A stretch of 64,000 nucleotides of DNA from Pseudomonas fluorescens (GTDB lineage Bacteria > Pseudomonadota > Gammaproteobacteria > Pseudomonadales > Pseudomonadaceae), in the NCBI RefSeq assembly GCF_000730425.1, contig NZ_CP008896.1, forward strand, positions 5,332,001 to 5,396,000, written 5' to 3'. Both the position numbers and the translations under genes were made by a program. Below the pieces are notes generated by a model. That model saw nothing but the letters and a program-made list of their open reading frames with translations, was not told the DNA's origin and did no database searches. This document shows, piece by piece, positions 1 through 9,900 of this stretch. Position 1 is the stretch's first letter, and each line of letters begins with the position of its first letter.

Positions 1-1540
1 TGCCACCGGCATAACCTGCGCCTTCGCCGGCCGGGAACAGGCCTTTGACATTCAAGCTCTGCATCGACGCATCGCGGGTGATCCGCAGCGGCGACGAGGT
101 GCGGGTTTCGATCCCGGTCAGGACCGCGTCATGCAGCGAGTAGCCCTTGATCTGCTTCTCAAAGGCCGGCAACGCTTCGCGGATGGCCTCGATGGCGAAG
201 TCTGGCAAGGCCAGGGCCAAGTCGCCCAGGGCTACGCCTGGCTTGTAGGAAGGCTCCACGCTGCCGATGCTCGTGGATGGCTTGCCGGCGATGAAATCAC
301 CCACCAGTTGCGCCGGCGCTTCGTAGTTGCTGCCGCCGAGGATGAACGCGTGGGACTCCAGGCGCTCCTGCAACTCGATCCCGGCCAGTGGGCCACCTGG
401 GTAGTCCACTTCAGGGGTGATGCCGACCACGATCCCGGAGTTGGCGTTGCGTTCGTTACGCGAATACTGGCTCATGCCATTGGTCACAACCCGGTTCGGC
501 TCGGAAGTGGCCGCCACCACCGTACCGCCCGGGCACATGCAGAAGCTGTACACCGAGCGGCCGTTCTTGGCGTGGTGTACCAGCTTGTAGTCGGCCGCGC
601 CCAGTTTCGGGTGCCCGGCATATTTGCCCAGGCGCGCGGCGTCGATCAGCGACTGCGGGTGTTCGATCCGGAAACCCACCGAGAAAGGCTTGGCTTCCAT
701 GTACACGCCACGGCCGTGAAGCATGCGGAAGGTATCGCGGGCGCTATGGCCAAGGGCAAGGATCACGTGTTTGGAGAGGATCTGCTCGCCACTATCGACC
801 ACCACGCCGTTCAACTGGCCGTTTTCGATCAGCACGTCGGTGACTCGCTGTTCAAAGCGCACCTCACCGCCCAGGGCGATGATCTGCTGGCGCATGTTTT
901 CCACCACGCCGGTCAGGCGGAAGGTGCCGATGTGCGGCTTGCTGACGTAGAGGATTTCGTCCGGCGCGCCGGCCTTGACGAACTCGTGCAACACCTTGCG
1001 TCCGTGAAATTTCGGGTCCTTGATCTGGCTGTAGAGCTTGCCGTCGGAAAAGGTCCCGGCACCGCCCTCGCCGAACTGCACGTTGGACTCGGGGTTGAGT
1101 ACGCTTTTGCGCCACAGGCCCCAGGTATCTTTGGTGCGCTGGCGCACTTCGCGACCGCGCTCGAGAATGATCGGCTTGAAGCCCATTTGAGCCAGCAGCA
1201 ACCCGGCAAAGATCCCGCAAGGGCCAAAGCCGACCACGATAGGCCGCGCGCCCAGGTCTGCCGGTGCCTGGCCAACCACCTTGTAGCTGACATCGGGTGC
1301 GGCGTTGATATTGTGATCATCGGCAAACTTGAGCAGCAGGGCGGCTTCGCCCTTGACCTCAAGGTCCACGGTATAGATGAAGCACAGTTCCGACGACTTC
1401 TTGCGTGCATCGTAGCTGCGTTTGAACAGGGTGAAATCGAGCAGATCATCACTGGCGATGCCCAGGCGCTGCACAATGGCAGGCCGCAGGTCTTCTTCGG
1501 GATGGTCGATGGGCAGCTTGAGTTCGGTGATTCGTAGCAT
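1..1540 (-). CDS. FAD-dependent oxidoreductase (COG2509-like), 3' end cut by window edge
   Basis: The gene reads leftward from an ATG at 1540 and leaves the window without a stop, so about 513 residues are visible. The N-terminus begins MLRITELKLPIDHPEEDL, followed by a small alpha/beta domain. A dinucleotide-binding Rossmann motif (VVGFGPCGIFAG) lies near residue 100. The last visible residues, GLFPAGEGAGYAGG, are the FAD-binding motif usual near the C-terminus of this family, so only a short tail is missing. Family members are predicted soluble flavoprotein dehydrogenases of unknown substrate. A long open frame on the other strand at 131-1537 is only its GC-rich shadow. Family call fairly secure, function unknown. 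Confidence 0.8.
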   Translation of the reverse strand, partial: MLRITELKLPIDHPEEDLRPAIVQRLGIASDDLLDFTLFKRSYDARKKSSELCFIYTVDLEVKGEAALLLKFADDHNINAAPDVSYKVVGQAPADLGARPIVVGFGPCGIFAGLLLAQMGFKPIILERGREVRQRTKDTWGLWRKSVLNPESNVQFGEGGAGTFSDGKLYSQIKDPKFHGRKVLHEFVKAGAPDEILYVSKPHIGTFRLTGVVENMRQQIIALGGEVRFEQRVTDVLIENGQLNGVVVDSGEQILSKHVILALGHSARDTFRMLHGRGVYMEAKPFSVGFRIEHPQSLIDAARLGKYAGHPKLGAADYKLVHHAKNGRSVYSFCMCPGGTVVAATSEPNRVVTNGMSQYSRNERNANSGIVVGITPEVDYPGGPLAGIELQERLESHAFILGGSNYEAPAQLVGDFIAGKPSTSIGSVEPSYKPGVALGDLALALPDFAIEAIREALPAFEKQIKGYSLHDAVLTGIETRTSSPLRITRDASMQSLNVKGLFPAGEGAGYAGG

Positions 1541-1646
1541 GACAGGATCCGATATGCGGCGTTTGTTAAGGCCGGCGGTTTTGCAAACCGGCGATTATAA
1601 GCCCCAACGGCGGTTTCCCGTCATGCTAAAACAGCGCAGGGTCGAA

Positions 1647-2318
1647 TCAGTCGTCCCGTGATCCGCCAAACGCAGCACAGCCACGCTGCACCTGACCGTT
1701 GATCCGGAGTTCGGCGCTCATGTGTTGCAGGCTGCCGCTGACGCTATCGATGCAGCGCTGGGGCGCGACCCACAGTTCGATTTTCTGGCCGTTGGCTTCG
1801 GTGGTGAGGTTGAAGCGGCCATCACCCAGTTGCTCTTCCACATAAGGTACCGGCAACGGAGGTTGGCCCTCGCGTTGCAAGACCATGCCCTTGTTGGTCA
1901 CATTCAGCGCCCAGGCCGGTTTGTGGCCATTGGCGCGCAGGATCATGCGCTTGAAGTCCGGGTCGTCACAGGCCGAGGTCGAGCGTTCGACGCGGTACAG
2001 CTGTTGCAGGTCGACCTGCCCCTGAGTGCCGCTGGCGACCCCGGAAAATTTGCCGCGCAGGTCGGCAAACAATGCCCCTTGCTGGCCGGCCAGGGACGCC
2101 GCTTCCTGGAGGATGCTGGTGCCACCGCTATCGTTGACCACATAGTTGCGCTGGTCATGGCAGGGCTGGAACAGCAGCTTGTCGCCGATGGCTGTCAGTT
2201 CACCCTGCATGCGAGTCAAACCCGCGGTGGAGGGTTTGGCCGGGTCGCCTTCAAACATCTGGCAGGCAGTGAACAAGGGCAGCAGGGCAAACAGAGTGAG
2301 GATTCGGGCGGCGAGCAT
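1647..2318 (-). CDS. Predicted outer-membrane or periplasmic lipoprotein, unknown function
   Basis: The 223-residue protein starts with a signal peptide ending in a lipobox (LFTACQ, Cys at about residue 19), so it should be lipidated and face the periplasm. The mature part has two apparent segments. The first contains a Cys-His motif (FQPCHDQRNYVV) and a second Cys (STSACDDP). The C-terminal one (VAPQRCIDSVSGSLQHMSAEL) resembles the C-terminal repeat of COG3650/META-like lipoproteins. Four Cys in the mature part could form disulfides. It stands alone between two oppositely oriented genes. The signal sequence is clear; the family assignment is tentative. Confidence 0.7.
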   Translation of the reverse strand: MLAARILTLFALLPLFTACQMFEGDPAKPSTAGLTRMQGELTAIGDKLLFQPCHDQRNYVVNDSGGTSILQEAASLAGQQGALFADLRGKFSGVASGTQGQVDLQQLYRVERSTSACDDPDFKRMILRANGHKPAWALNVTNKGMVLQREGQPPLPVPYVEEQLGDGRFNLTTEANGQKIELWVAPQRCIDSVSGSLQHMSAELRINGQVQRGCAAFGGSRDD

Positions 2319-2490
2319 TATCGGGTCTCCTGATAAGTGCCGTCACGTTACGCAGGCTGGCGTCGCATCACAAGCTGGTGAGGAAGTCTGAATAGGTTTC
2401 AGCATTTTTAAGAGGCTGGATCCAAGCCTTTTCCCCTGGTTCCTGTGTCAGCCTTATGCAACTTTTACTGTTTTGCGAAGGAGCATTTGC

Positions 2491-2847
2491 ATGAATATTC
2501 GATGGGCCTTTTTCCTCTTGGCCGGGATGGCGTCTCTGGCCTGGGCCGAGCCTGCGGCCAAGCTGTTCTACCGCTCACAGGCCGACTTCACTGAGATGAC
2601 GTTGACCCTGAAAAAAGCCCACAACCTGCAGCCCGATTTGATTGAGGTCGAAGTGAAGCTGACGCCCGAGGCCAGGGAGCGCACGAAAGCGTTGACCCTG
2701 GCGGCCCTGCATAAGCCGGTGACGCTCTATCTCAATGGCCGGCAGCTTAATACTGCGACGGTCCAGGGCGTGCTCGACGCCCCGGGCCTGAGGTTCTCCA
2801 TCCCCCGCGAGCAGTTGCTGGAGATGATGCCGTCGTTGCTCAAATAA
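2491..2847 (+). CDS. Small secreted protein, unknown function
   Basis: A 118-residue protein. The ATG at 2491 is chosen over an upstream in-frame TTG at 2473 because an AAGGAG ribosome-binding site sits at 2478-2483, eight bases before it, and because the protein then begins with a clean signal peptide (MNIRWAFFLLAGMASLAWA, cleavage before EPAAK). The mature part is charged, mostly predicted strand and helix, with no Cys and no recognised motif. It is a single gene, convergent with the SDR gene that follows. Probably periplasmic; no function can be assigned. Confidence 0.75.
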   Translation: MNIRWAFFLLAGMASLAWAEPAAKLFYRSQADFTEMTLTLKKAHNLQPDLIEVEVKLTPEARERTKALTLAALHKPVTLYLNGRQLNTATVQGVLDAPGLRFSIPREQLLEMMPSLLK

Positions 2848-2865
2848 AGCTGGCTGAGCCCCCAT

Positions 2866-3465
2866 TCAACCTACGATATAGGTTTGTCCGGTCTGTAGGC
2901 CTTCCACACTCTTGGCATAGGCCAGTGCTACATCCGCCGCAGGAACCGGCTTAAAGCCCCTGAAGTAAGGCGCATAGCTGCCCATGGCTTCCACCAGTAC
3001 GCTAGGGCTGACCGAGTTGATACGCAGACCCCGTGGCAGCTCAATCGCTGCGGCTTTCACAAAAGCATCAATGGCACCGTTGACCAGCGCCGCCGAGGCG
3101 CCGGTACGGATCGGGTCGCGGTTGAGGATGCCGCTGGTGAAGGTGAAAGACGCACCGTCGTTGGCAAACTCGCGGCCAATCAGCAATAGGTTGACCTGGC
3201 CCATCAGCTTGTCTTGCAGGCCGAGGTCGAAGTGGCTGGCGTCCATTTCTCCCAGGGGCACGAAGTTGACGCTGCCGGCGGCACACACCAGGGCATCGAA
3301 CTTACCGGTTTGCGCAAACAGTCGGCGGATCGAGGCGCTGTCGCTGATATCGACGTGAAAGTCGCCACTGTTGCGGCCAATGCTGATCACTTCATGGCGC
3401 TGGGATAGTTCGGTCTTGACCGCCGAGCCCACCGTGCCGTTGGCGCCTATCAACAGGATTTTCAT
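2866..3465 (-). CDS. Short-chain dehydrogenase-like protein lacking the YxxxK pair
   Basis: A 199-residue protein starting at the ATG at 3465 (MKILLIGANGTVGSAV), whose GxxGxxG motif binds NAD(P) in a Rossmann fold. An in-frame extension further upstream would run into the divergent LysR gene. The NNAG-like segment is present as VCAAGSVNF. Where classical SDRs carry Tyr-x-x-x-Lys, this protein reads AALVNGAIDAF, so both catalytic residues are missing. That is typical of a subgroup of atypical SDRs resembling Lin1944. It may be a weak reductase or a dinucleotide sensor. It is transcribed away from a LysR gene, which is the likely regulator. Confidence 0.85.
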   Translation of the reverse strand: MKILLIGANGTVGSAVKTELSQRHEVISIGRNSGDFHVDISDSASIRRLFAQTGKFDALVCAAGSVNFVPLGEMDASHFDLGLQDKLMGQVNLLLIGREFANDGASFTFTSGILNRDPIRTGASAALVNGAIDAFVKAAAIELPRGLRINSVSPSVLVEAMGSYAPYFRGFKPVPAADVALAYAKSVEGLQTGQTYIVG

Positions 3466-3570
3466 GGTGCGGTTCCTCAAAGGGTTTGGGTGAGCCCTGA
3501 GTCTAGAGTGGTTTTTTCTATGGATAAGCGCGCTAATGGGCAACCTTTGGTTTTCAAATGGAAACAATCC
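3466..3570. promoter_or_regulatory. Shared divergent promoter region, SDR gene / LysR gene
   Basis: The 105-bp gap between the divergent starts at 3465 and 3571 must hold both promoters. LysR proteins usually bind such a gap and control the divergent gene. No T-N11-A box can be singled out with confidence. Confidence 0.4.
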
Positions 3571-4479
3571 ATGAGCGAGATGGATGATTTGGCGGCGTTT
3601 GCGGTGTTGATCGAAGCCGGTAGCTTTACCTTGGCGGCCCAGCAGCTGGGATGCAGCAAGGGCCAGTTGTCCAAGCGCATCAGCCAGTTGGAGGCGCAAT
3701 TTTCGGTAGTCTTGTTGCATCGCACCACTCGACGACTCAGTCTGACGGCCGCCGGGGCGGCGTTATTGCCTCAAGCCCAGGGGCTGGTGATCCAGGCCGA
3801 GCGTGCCCGACAGGCATTGGCGCGGCTCAAGGACGATTTGGCTGGGCCAGTGCGTATGACGGTTCCGGTGTCTTTGGGAGAAACCTTCTTCGACGGTCTT
3901 TTGTTGGAGTTTTCCGGGCGGTATCCGCAGGTGCAGATCGAGTTGGACCTCAGCAATAGTTACCGCGACCTGGCCAGGGACGGTTTTGACTTGGCGGTGC
4001 GCTCAGAGGTCGCCAACGATGAGCGTCTGGTTGCCAAGCCCCTGTTGGCATGGCATGAAATGACCTGCGCCAGCCCGGCCTACCTGGAGCAATACGGTGA
4101 GCCGCTGACACCGTCGGAACTGGTTGGCCACCGCTGTTTGCTCAACAGCCACTACAGCGGGCGCGAAGAGTGGCTGTATCACCAGCAACACGAGTTGTTG
4201 AGGGTACGAGTGGATGGCACCTTTGCCTCCAATCACTACAACCTGCTGAAAAAGGCTGCGCTGGTGGGGGCCGGTATTGCCCGGCTGCCATCCTATCTGT
4301 TGCAAATGGAGCTGGCTGACGGCCGGCTGCGCTGGCTCCTGCGTGAATATCAGACTCGCAGTATGCCGATGTATCTGGTTCATCCCTATCAGGGCGGCCT
4401 GCCACGTCGTACCCAAGTGCTGGCCGACTACCTGGTCGGCTGGTTCAAGCGCAACGGCGAGGCGTTGGACCGGCTTTAA
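3571..4479 (+). CDS. LysR-family transcriptional regulator
   Basis: A 302-residue protein from the ATG at 3571 (MSEMDDLAAFAVLIEAGSF), the usual spacing before the LysR winged helix-turn-helix. The HTH reads FTLAAQQLGCSKGQLSKRI, and the rest is the periplasmic-binding-like effector domain (VRMTVPVSLGETFF onward). In-frame GTG 3490 and ATG 3520 lie upstream but would add an atypical N-terminus. ATG 3580 is another possible start. It is divergent from the atypical SDR gene and is expected to control it. Its 3' end overlaps the convergent DoxX gene by four bases (4476-4479). The effector molecule is unknown. Confidence 0.9.
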   Translation: MSEMDDLAAFAVLIEAGSFTLAAQQLGCSKGQLSKRISQLEAQFSVVLLHRTTRRLSLTAAGAALLPQAQGLVIQAERARQALARLKDDLAGPVRMTVPVSLGETFFDGLLLEFSGRYPQVQIELDLSNSYRDLARDGFDLAVRSEVANDERLVAKPLLAWHEMTCASPAYLEQYGEPLTPSELVGHRCLLNSHYSGREEWLYHQQHELLRVRVDGTFASNHYNLLKKAALVGAGIARLPSYLLQMELADGRLRWLLREYQTRSMPMYLVHPYQGGLPRRTQVLADYLVGWFKRNGEALDRL

Positions 4480-4961
4480 CGCCAGCGCCGGGCAATCCAG
4501 TGATCAATAGACACTCGTCCTGGTCCCTTGGCCATCAGCACCAGCAGCAACGCGATCCAGGTGCCGTGGGTCGGGTAGGCATCCGGGTAGACAAACAGCT
4601 GGATCACCAGGGTCATGCCCAGTAACGCCAGGGCTGAAAAGCGTGTGGCAAGCCCCAGCAGAATCAGAACCGGGAAAAAGTGCTCCGCGAACGTGGCCAT
4701 GTACGCGGCGACTTCAGCCGGCACAAGCGGTATCCGGTATTCACTTTGAAACAGCGGTACGGTGGAGCTTGCCAGGTGTGGCATACCCAGTTCGAAGGTG
4801 CCTTCGACGAGGTCGATGGCCAGGCCCTCGACTTTGGTCTGGCCAGACTTCCAGAACACCGCCGCAATGGAAAAGCGTGCGACAAGGGAGATCAGGCTGT
4901 AGGGGATTTTTTCAAAGGCTTGAGTGAGGCGTGTCATCAGATTCGGGGCGGCAGTGTTCAT
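4476..4961 (-). CDS. DoxX-family membrane protein of the bufferin operon
   Basis: A 161-residue inner-membrane protein with about four transmembrane helices. The N-terminal helix carries ARFSIAAVFWKSGQTK, matching the DoxX signature R-x(n)-F-x-G-x-x-K. Its ATG at 4961 overlaps the end of the bufC-like gene by four bases, so the two are translationally coupled. DoxX proteins are often found in bufferin (DUF692/DUF2282) operons and are thought to act in redox or thiol chemistry at the membrane; the exact role here is inferred. The gene ends convergently on the LysR gene with a four-base overlap. Confidence 0.88.
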   Translation of the reverse strand: MNTAAPNLMTRLTQAFEKIPYSLISLVARFSIAAVFWKSGQTKVEGLAIDLVEGTFELGMPHLASSTVPLFQSEYRIPLVPAEVAAYMATFAEHFFPVLILLGLATRFSALALLGMTLVIQLFVYPDAYPTHGTWIALLLVLMAKGPGRVSIDHWIARRWR

Positions 4962-5734
4962 GGCTGTTCCTTGGTGTCGGTGTACAGGTCAGAGATGGCG
5001 CGATGGCTGATCAGCAGCTCCAGGCAGTGGTGCAGGTCAAATTCGCTGGACGCATCCAGGGCATACGCCACCGCCATTTCCAGTGGCCAACCATTGTTCA
5101 GGCTGTTGATAAACGCCACGCAGCCGCTGTCGATACAGAACACTTCGACCTCCAGGCCGTTGCGCAGGATCAACGCACTTTGCCCCTGCCAGGGGTCGAG
5201 GCTGGCGATGGTGTCGCTGGTTTGATGCGCGGCCCATAACGCCACCACGGCATAGTTCGATTGCAGGGTGGCAACGGAGGGATGCAATTGCAGGCGCACG
5301 TCGCCCAGGCTGAGCAGTTGTTGCAGTTGGTTTATGACGGCCTGTGGATCGGCGACCGGCCTGTCGGCAGCGTGATAAGCGTCGATCCGCAAGCGTTCCA
5401 GCCGAGCGACGTCGGCCAGGTACGTCACTTTGGCGGCGGGGGCGAACCCCTGGATAAAGTCAGCCAAGTCACTGCCGTACTCATTGAGCCGGGGGCTGGT
5501 GGGCGGATACCCCTGCACATACAGGCCGGCCATGGCGTTGAAAAACTTATCGCCCACCAGTTGCCGGGTCACGGGGTAGCTGTCGGCCAGGGCATTGATC
5601 AACGAGTTGTGGACGTTGTTGCGGTACACCGCAAAACGACTGGCGGGGTCGGCGCCATTGCGGCTGAACAAACCCTCGGGGCAAGGCAGGTCCGGTGCCA
5701 ACAGGGCCTGGGTAAACGCTCGGTGCAGGGTCAT
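4958..5734 (-). CDS. bufC: BufC/HvfC-type partner protein (DUF2063)
   Basis: A 258-residue protein with an N-terminal DUF2063 (HvfC/BufC N-terminal) domain. The hallmark segment is [17 protein letters not shown] near residue 35, followed by [13 protein letters not shown] and a helical Y-D-A-Y-H region at about 130 ([10 protein letters not shown]). Proteins of this family bind the MNIO enzyme and deliver the precursor peptide for modification. The gene overlaps the bufB-like gene by four bases upstream and the doxX-like gene by four bases downstream, forming a tight operon. The family call is strong; the recognition role is taken from characterised relatives. Confidence 0.88.
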   Translation of the reverse strand: MTLHRAFTQALLAPDLPCPEGLFSRNGADPASRFAVYRNNVHNSLINALADSYPVTRQLVGDKFFNAMAGLYVQGYPPTSPRLNEYGSDLADFIQGFAPAAKVTYLADVARLERLRIDAYHAADRPVADPQAVINQLQQLLSLGDVRLQLHPSVATLQSNYAVVALWAAHQTSDTIASLDPWQGQSALILRNGLEVEVFCIDSGCVAFINSLNNGWPLEMAVAYALDASSEFDLHHCLELLISHRAISDLYTDTKEQP

Positions 5735-6612
5735 GGGCGCACCGCCGCCGCCAGCAGGTGCTGGTCCGCATGCCTTGCTTCGGCGAGCAACACACTGAAG
5801 GCTGGCACATTGTTGTCGCGCTCGATCAATGTCGGCACGGGCCCGGTACCGTGTAGCGCCTGCTGATACAGCTGCCAGACGGCGTTGTCGATAGGCGCGC
5901 CATGATCATCAATCAGCAGACGGTCGCCGAGGTTGTCGGCGTCTTCGCAAAAGCCTGCTAGATGTATCTCGCCCACGGCATGTAACGGCAACGCATTAAG
6001 GTAGGCCAACGGATCCTGCTGATGATTGATGCAGGACACATACACATTGTTCACGTCCAGCAGCAAGCCGCAGCCGGTACGCCGGATGACTTCGCTGATA
6101 AAGTCGGTTTCGTCCAGGGTGGAACGCTGGAACTGCAGATAGGTCGACGGGTTTTCCAGCAACATGCGCCGCTTGAGGATGGTTTGTACCTGGTCAATGT
6201 GTTCGCACACCCGCTTGAGGGCCGCGTCGTCATACGCCAGGGGCAGCAGGTCGTTGAGAAACACCGGGCCGTGACTGGACCAGGCCAGGTGTTCGGAAAA
6301 GGATTGGGGTTGATAGCGCGCCACCAGTGCCGCGAGGCGAGCAAGGTGCTCCTGGCTCAGCGGGCCTTCGCCGCCGATGGACAGGCCGACGCCGTGCAGC
6401 GACAGCGGATATTGCTCGCGGATCAATCCCAGGTAGTGATGAAAAGGCCCGCCGGCCACCATGTAGTTTTCGGCGTGGACTTCAAAAAAACCAATATCGG
6501 GCAGGGTGGCGAGCACTTCCTGGAAATGCTCGCTCTTGAGCCCCAGCCCGGCCCGGCGGGGCAGGCCGGGTGCCTGAGCCCGAGGGACATCAGGCAAGGA
6601 TGAAAGCGTCAT
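5731..6612 (-). CDS. bufB: BufB/HvfB MNIO-family peptide-modifying enzyme (DUF692)
   Basis: A 293-residue TIM-barrel protein of the multinuclear non-heme iron oxygenase family. Metal-ligand segments appear in the expected order: [52 protein letters not shown] and LIERDNNVP. Related enzymes convert Cys residues of a precursor peptide into thiooxazole or similar heterocycles in the cytoplasm before export. The gene starts 26 bases after the precursor gene and overlaps bufC by four bases. The precursor next door is the expected substrate; the product chemistry is inferred from the family. Confidence 0.92.
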   Translation of the reverse strand: MTLSSLPDVPRAQAPGLPRRAGLGLKSEHFQEVLATLPDIGFFEVHAENYMVAGGPFHHYLGLIREQYPLSLHGVGLSIGGEGPLSQEHLARLAALVARYQPQSFSEHLAWSSHGPVFLNDLLPLAYDDAALKRVCEHIDQVQTILKRRMLLENPSTYLQFQRSTLDETDFISEVIRRTGCGLLLDVNNVYVSCINHQQDPLAYLNALPLHAVGEIHLAGFCEDADNLGDRLLIDDHGAPIDNAVWQLYQQALHGTGPVPTLIERDNNVPAFSVLLAEARHADQHLLAAAVRP

Positions 6613-6638
6613 CGTCGATACTCAGGCGTGGGAAGGGT

Positions 6639-6941
6639 TCAGGACTTGGCTTTGTAGGCTTCCAGTTGGCCGAAGCCGGTCGGCGAGGTTTTGCTTTCCA
6701 TCTTCATACAGGTGCCTTCTGGAACCAGGTTCCAGGCGTTGGCCTGGTAGTCGGTTTTCGAGGTGCCTGCACAGGTGGTGCCGGCGCCTGCCGCGCAGTC
6801 GTTCTTGCCTTTGAGGGCAACGCCGAAGCATTTCTCCATCTTCGCCTCGTCGGCATGGGCGGCAGTAGTCAGGGCATTCAGGCTCAAGGCGGAACCCAGG
6901 GCCAGGACGAGGGTGGCGGCGGACAGTGAACGGGTGGTCAT
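6639..6941 (-). CDS. bufA: Bufferin-type precursor peptide (DUF2282, BufA/HvfA-like)
   Basis: A 100-residue exported precursor. A GGAG site lies eight bases before the ATG at 6941. Residues 1-30 form a signal peptide ending at TTAAHA. The mature part has four Cys in the family pattern: [20 protein letters not shown] and VPEGTCMKM. In characterised bufferins such Cys residues are modified by the MNIO enzyme, and the product binds copper in the periplasm, protecting against copper excess. The gene is first in the operon bufA-bufB-bufC-doxX. The metal bound here is not shown by sequence. Confidence 0.88.
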   Translation of the reverse strand: MTTRSLSAATLVLALGSALSLNALTTAAHADEAKMEKCFGVALKGKNDCAAGAGTTCAGTSKTDYQANAWNLVPEGTCMKMESKTSPTGFGQLEAYKAKS

Positions 6942-6962
6942 GGTATTTCTCCAGCAGTGGGT

Positions 6963-6991
6963 GGGTAAGCAAGCGTTTGTGCTTGCTCACC
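6963..6991 (-). promoter_or_regulatory. Inverted repeat in the bufA leader
   Basis: On the minus strand GGTGAGCAAGC and GCTTGCTTACC are separated by six bases and form an 11-bp stem with one G-T wobble. It ends about 22 bases before the bufA ATG, so it lies in the mRNA leader or at an operator. There is no U-run, so a terminator is unlikely. Confidence 0.4.
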
Positions 6992-6992
6992 C

Positions 6993-7023
6993 CACTAGAG
7001 AAAGGGGGGAGAGGATCGTTACA
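6993..7023 (-). promoter_or_regulatory. Candidate ECF-sigma promoter of the bufferin operon
   Basis: Minus strand: TGTAACG (7017-7023) then, after about 16 bases, CTCTAGTG (6993-7000), roughly 52 bases before the bufA ATG. A GTAAC-type -35 is common for ECF sigma factors, which control several bufferin operons in other bacteria. No sigma gene is adjacent, so this is a weak inference. Confidence 0.3.
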
Positions 7024-7076
7024 AGTGGATCGAAAATAACTTAAAACAACGCAGATCTACGCGTCACACAAAACAA

Positions 7077-7168
7077 CTGTGGGAGCGGGCTTGCTCGCGA
7101 TAGAGGTGTGCCAGCCCATACATCCGGCCCTGATACACCGCCATCGCGGGCAAGCCCGCTCCCACAGT
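7077..7168. repeat. REP pair (GGGAGCGGGCTTGCTCGCGA family)
   Basis: Two inverted copies of the common Pseudomonas REP, at 7079-7101 and 7144-7166, lie between the braG stop and the bufferin promoter. Paired opposite REPs can fold into a large hairpin and often act as 3' mRNA boundaries; here they end the bra transcript. Confidence 0.85.
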
Positions 7169-7180
7169 TTTGCCCCGTTT

Positions 7181-7882
7181 TTAGCCGCCCAGGTACGCCT
7201 CACGTACTTTCGGATCGGTCAGCAGTTGCTCGCCGCTGCCCTGCATCACCACCCGGCCGTTTTCCAGCACATAGGCGCGGTCGGCAATTTTCAACGCCTG
7301 GTTGGCGTTCTGCTCCACCAAAAACACCGTCACACCGTCCTTGCGCAGTTGTTCGATGATGTCGAAGATCTGCTGGATGATGATCGGTGCCAGGCCCAGG
7401 GAGGGTTCGTCCAACAACAGCAACTTGGGCTTGCTCATCAGCGCGCGACCGATGGCGAGCATTTGCTGCTCGCCACCGGACATGGTGCCGCCGCGCTGGC
7501 TGAAACGCTCCTTGAGCCGAGGGAACAGGTGCAGCACCTTGTCCATCTGCTCCTGATAGTCGCCCTTGTCGGTAAAGAACCCACCCATGGCAAGGTTCTC
7601 TTCAACGGTCAGGCGGGCGAACACCCGACGGCCTTCCGGGACCACAGCAATGCTTTTGCGCATGATCGCCGCAGAGTGCTGGCCCACCAATTCCTCACCC
7701 ATGTAGCGGATGCTGCCGCTGTGAGCCTGGGGCGAACCGCACAGGGTCATCAGCAAGGTGGACTTGCCGGCACCGTTGGCGCCGATCAGCGTGACGATCT
7801 CGCCCTGGCGCACTTCCACGTTGACGTCGTGCAGGGCCTGGATCTTGCCGTAGAAAGTGGAAACGTTTTCAAATTGCAGCAT
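7181..7882 (-). CDS. braG: Branched-chain amino-acid ABC transporter ATPase (LivF/BraG)
   Basis: A 233-residue ABC ATPase. Walker A is GANGAGKST near residue 34, the signature is MSGGEQQMLAIGRAL near 135, and Walker B is LLLLDEPSLGLAP. Length and the C-terminal AYLGG match LivF. It powers uptake of leucine, isoleucine and valine (and alanine in Pseudomonas) at the inner membrane together with the second ATPase encoded immediately upstream. It is the last gene of braDEFG, directly abutting braF. Confidence 0.95.
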   Translation of the reverse strand: MLQFENVSTFYGKIQALHDVNVEVRQGEIVTLIGANGAGKSTLLMTLCGSPQAHSGSIRYMGEELVGQHSAAIMRKSIAVVPEGRRVFARLTVEENLAMGGFFTDKGDYQEQMDKVLHLFPRLKERFSQRGGTMSGGEQQMLAIGRALMSKPKLLLLDEPSLGLAPIIIQQIFDIIEQLRKDGVTVFLVEQNANQALKIADRAYVLENGRVVMQGSGEQLLTDPKVREAYLGG

Positions 7883-8646
7883 TTACGCTTCCCCCAAATA
7901 GGCTTTGATCACTTCCGGGTTGTCGCGGATCTGCTCCGGCGTCCCGTTGGCCAATGGCGTGCCCTGGTTGATCACGACGATATGGTCGGAAATGCTCATG
8001 ACCAGTTTCATGTCGTGTTCGATCAGTAGCACGGTGGCGTTGTTTTCTTCACGCAGCACACCGATCAATGCCTTGAGGTCTTCGGTTTCCTTGGGGTTGA
8101 GGCCCGCAGCCGGTTCGTCGAGCATCAGGATCCGCGGGCGGGTCATCATGCAGCGGGCGATTTCCAGGCGACGTTGCTGACCATAGGCCAGGGTGCCGGC
8201 CGGCCGGTTGGCAAACTCGGTGAGGTTGACCTTGTCCAGCCAGTACGCGGCGTACTCCATGGCCTCGCGCTCGCTCTTGCGGAACGCCGGGGTCTTGAAC
8301 AGGCCTGCGAAGAAGTTGGTGTTCAGGTGCCGGTGCTGGGCAATCAGCAGGTTTTCCACTGCTGTCATGTCCTTGAACAACCGCACGTTCTGGAAGGTCC
8401 GCACCACGCCCTTGCGGGCGATCTCGTGACCGGCCAGGCCCTGGATCGGCTGGCCATCCAGCAGGATGCTGCCACCGGCCGGCTTGTAGAAACCGGTCAG
8501 GCAGTTGAACACCGTGGTCTTGCCGGCACCGTTGGGGCCGATCAGCGCGACCACTTGTTTTTCTTTCACGGTCAGGGCTACGCCATTGACCGCCAGCAAG
8601 CCGCCGAAGCGCATGCTCAGGTTTTCGACTTTCAGGATCTCGCGGC

Positions 8647-8650
<4 letters not shown>
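7883..8650 (-). CDS. braF: Branched-chain amino-acid ABC transporter ATPase (LivG/BraF)
   Basis: A 255-residue ABC ATPase. Walker A is [12 protein letters not shown] near residue 38, followed by the LivG-type segment [21 protein letters not shown]. The signature region is [17 protein letters not shown], where YGQQR replaces LSGGQ as usual in LivG, and Walker B is [13 protein letters not shown]. It forms the ATPase dimer with BraG under the BraD/BraE channel. Its start overlaps braE by four bases. Confidence 0.95.

Positions 8651-9896
<1,246 letters not shown>

Positions 9897-9900
<4 letters not shown>

Noticed and set aside
131..1537. Long open frame on the plus strand over the first gene
   Set aside because: It is a shadow. 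The minus strand encodes a clear FAD protein with GFGPCGIFAG, and the plus frame has no recognisable domain.
6622..6990. 122-codon minus-strand frame over bufA
   Set aside because: It overlaps the DUF2282 precursor in another frame and has no signal peptide or family motif.
7077..7168. REP pair as a CRISPR-like repeat
   Set aside because: Only two inverted copies, no spacers, and the same palindrome recurs singly across the window.
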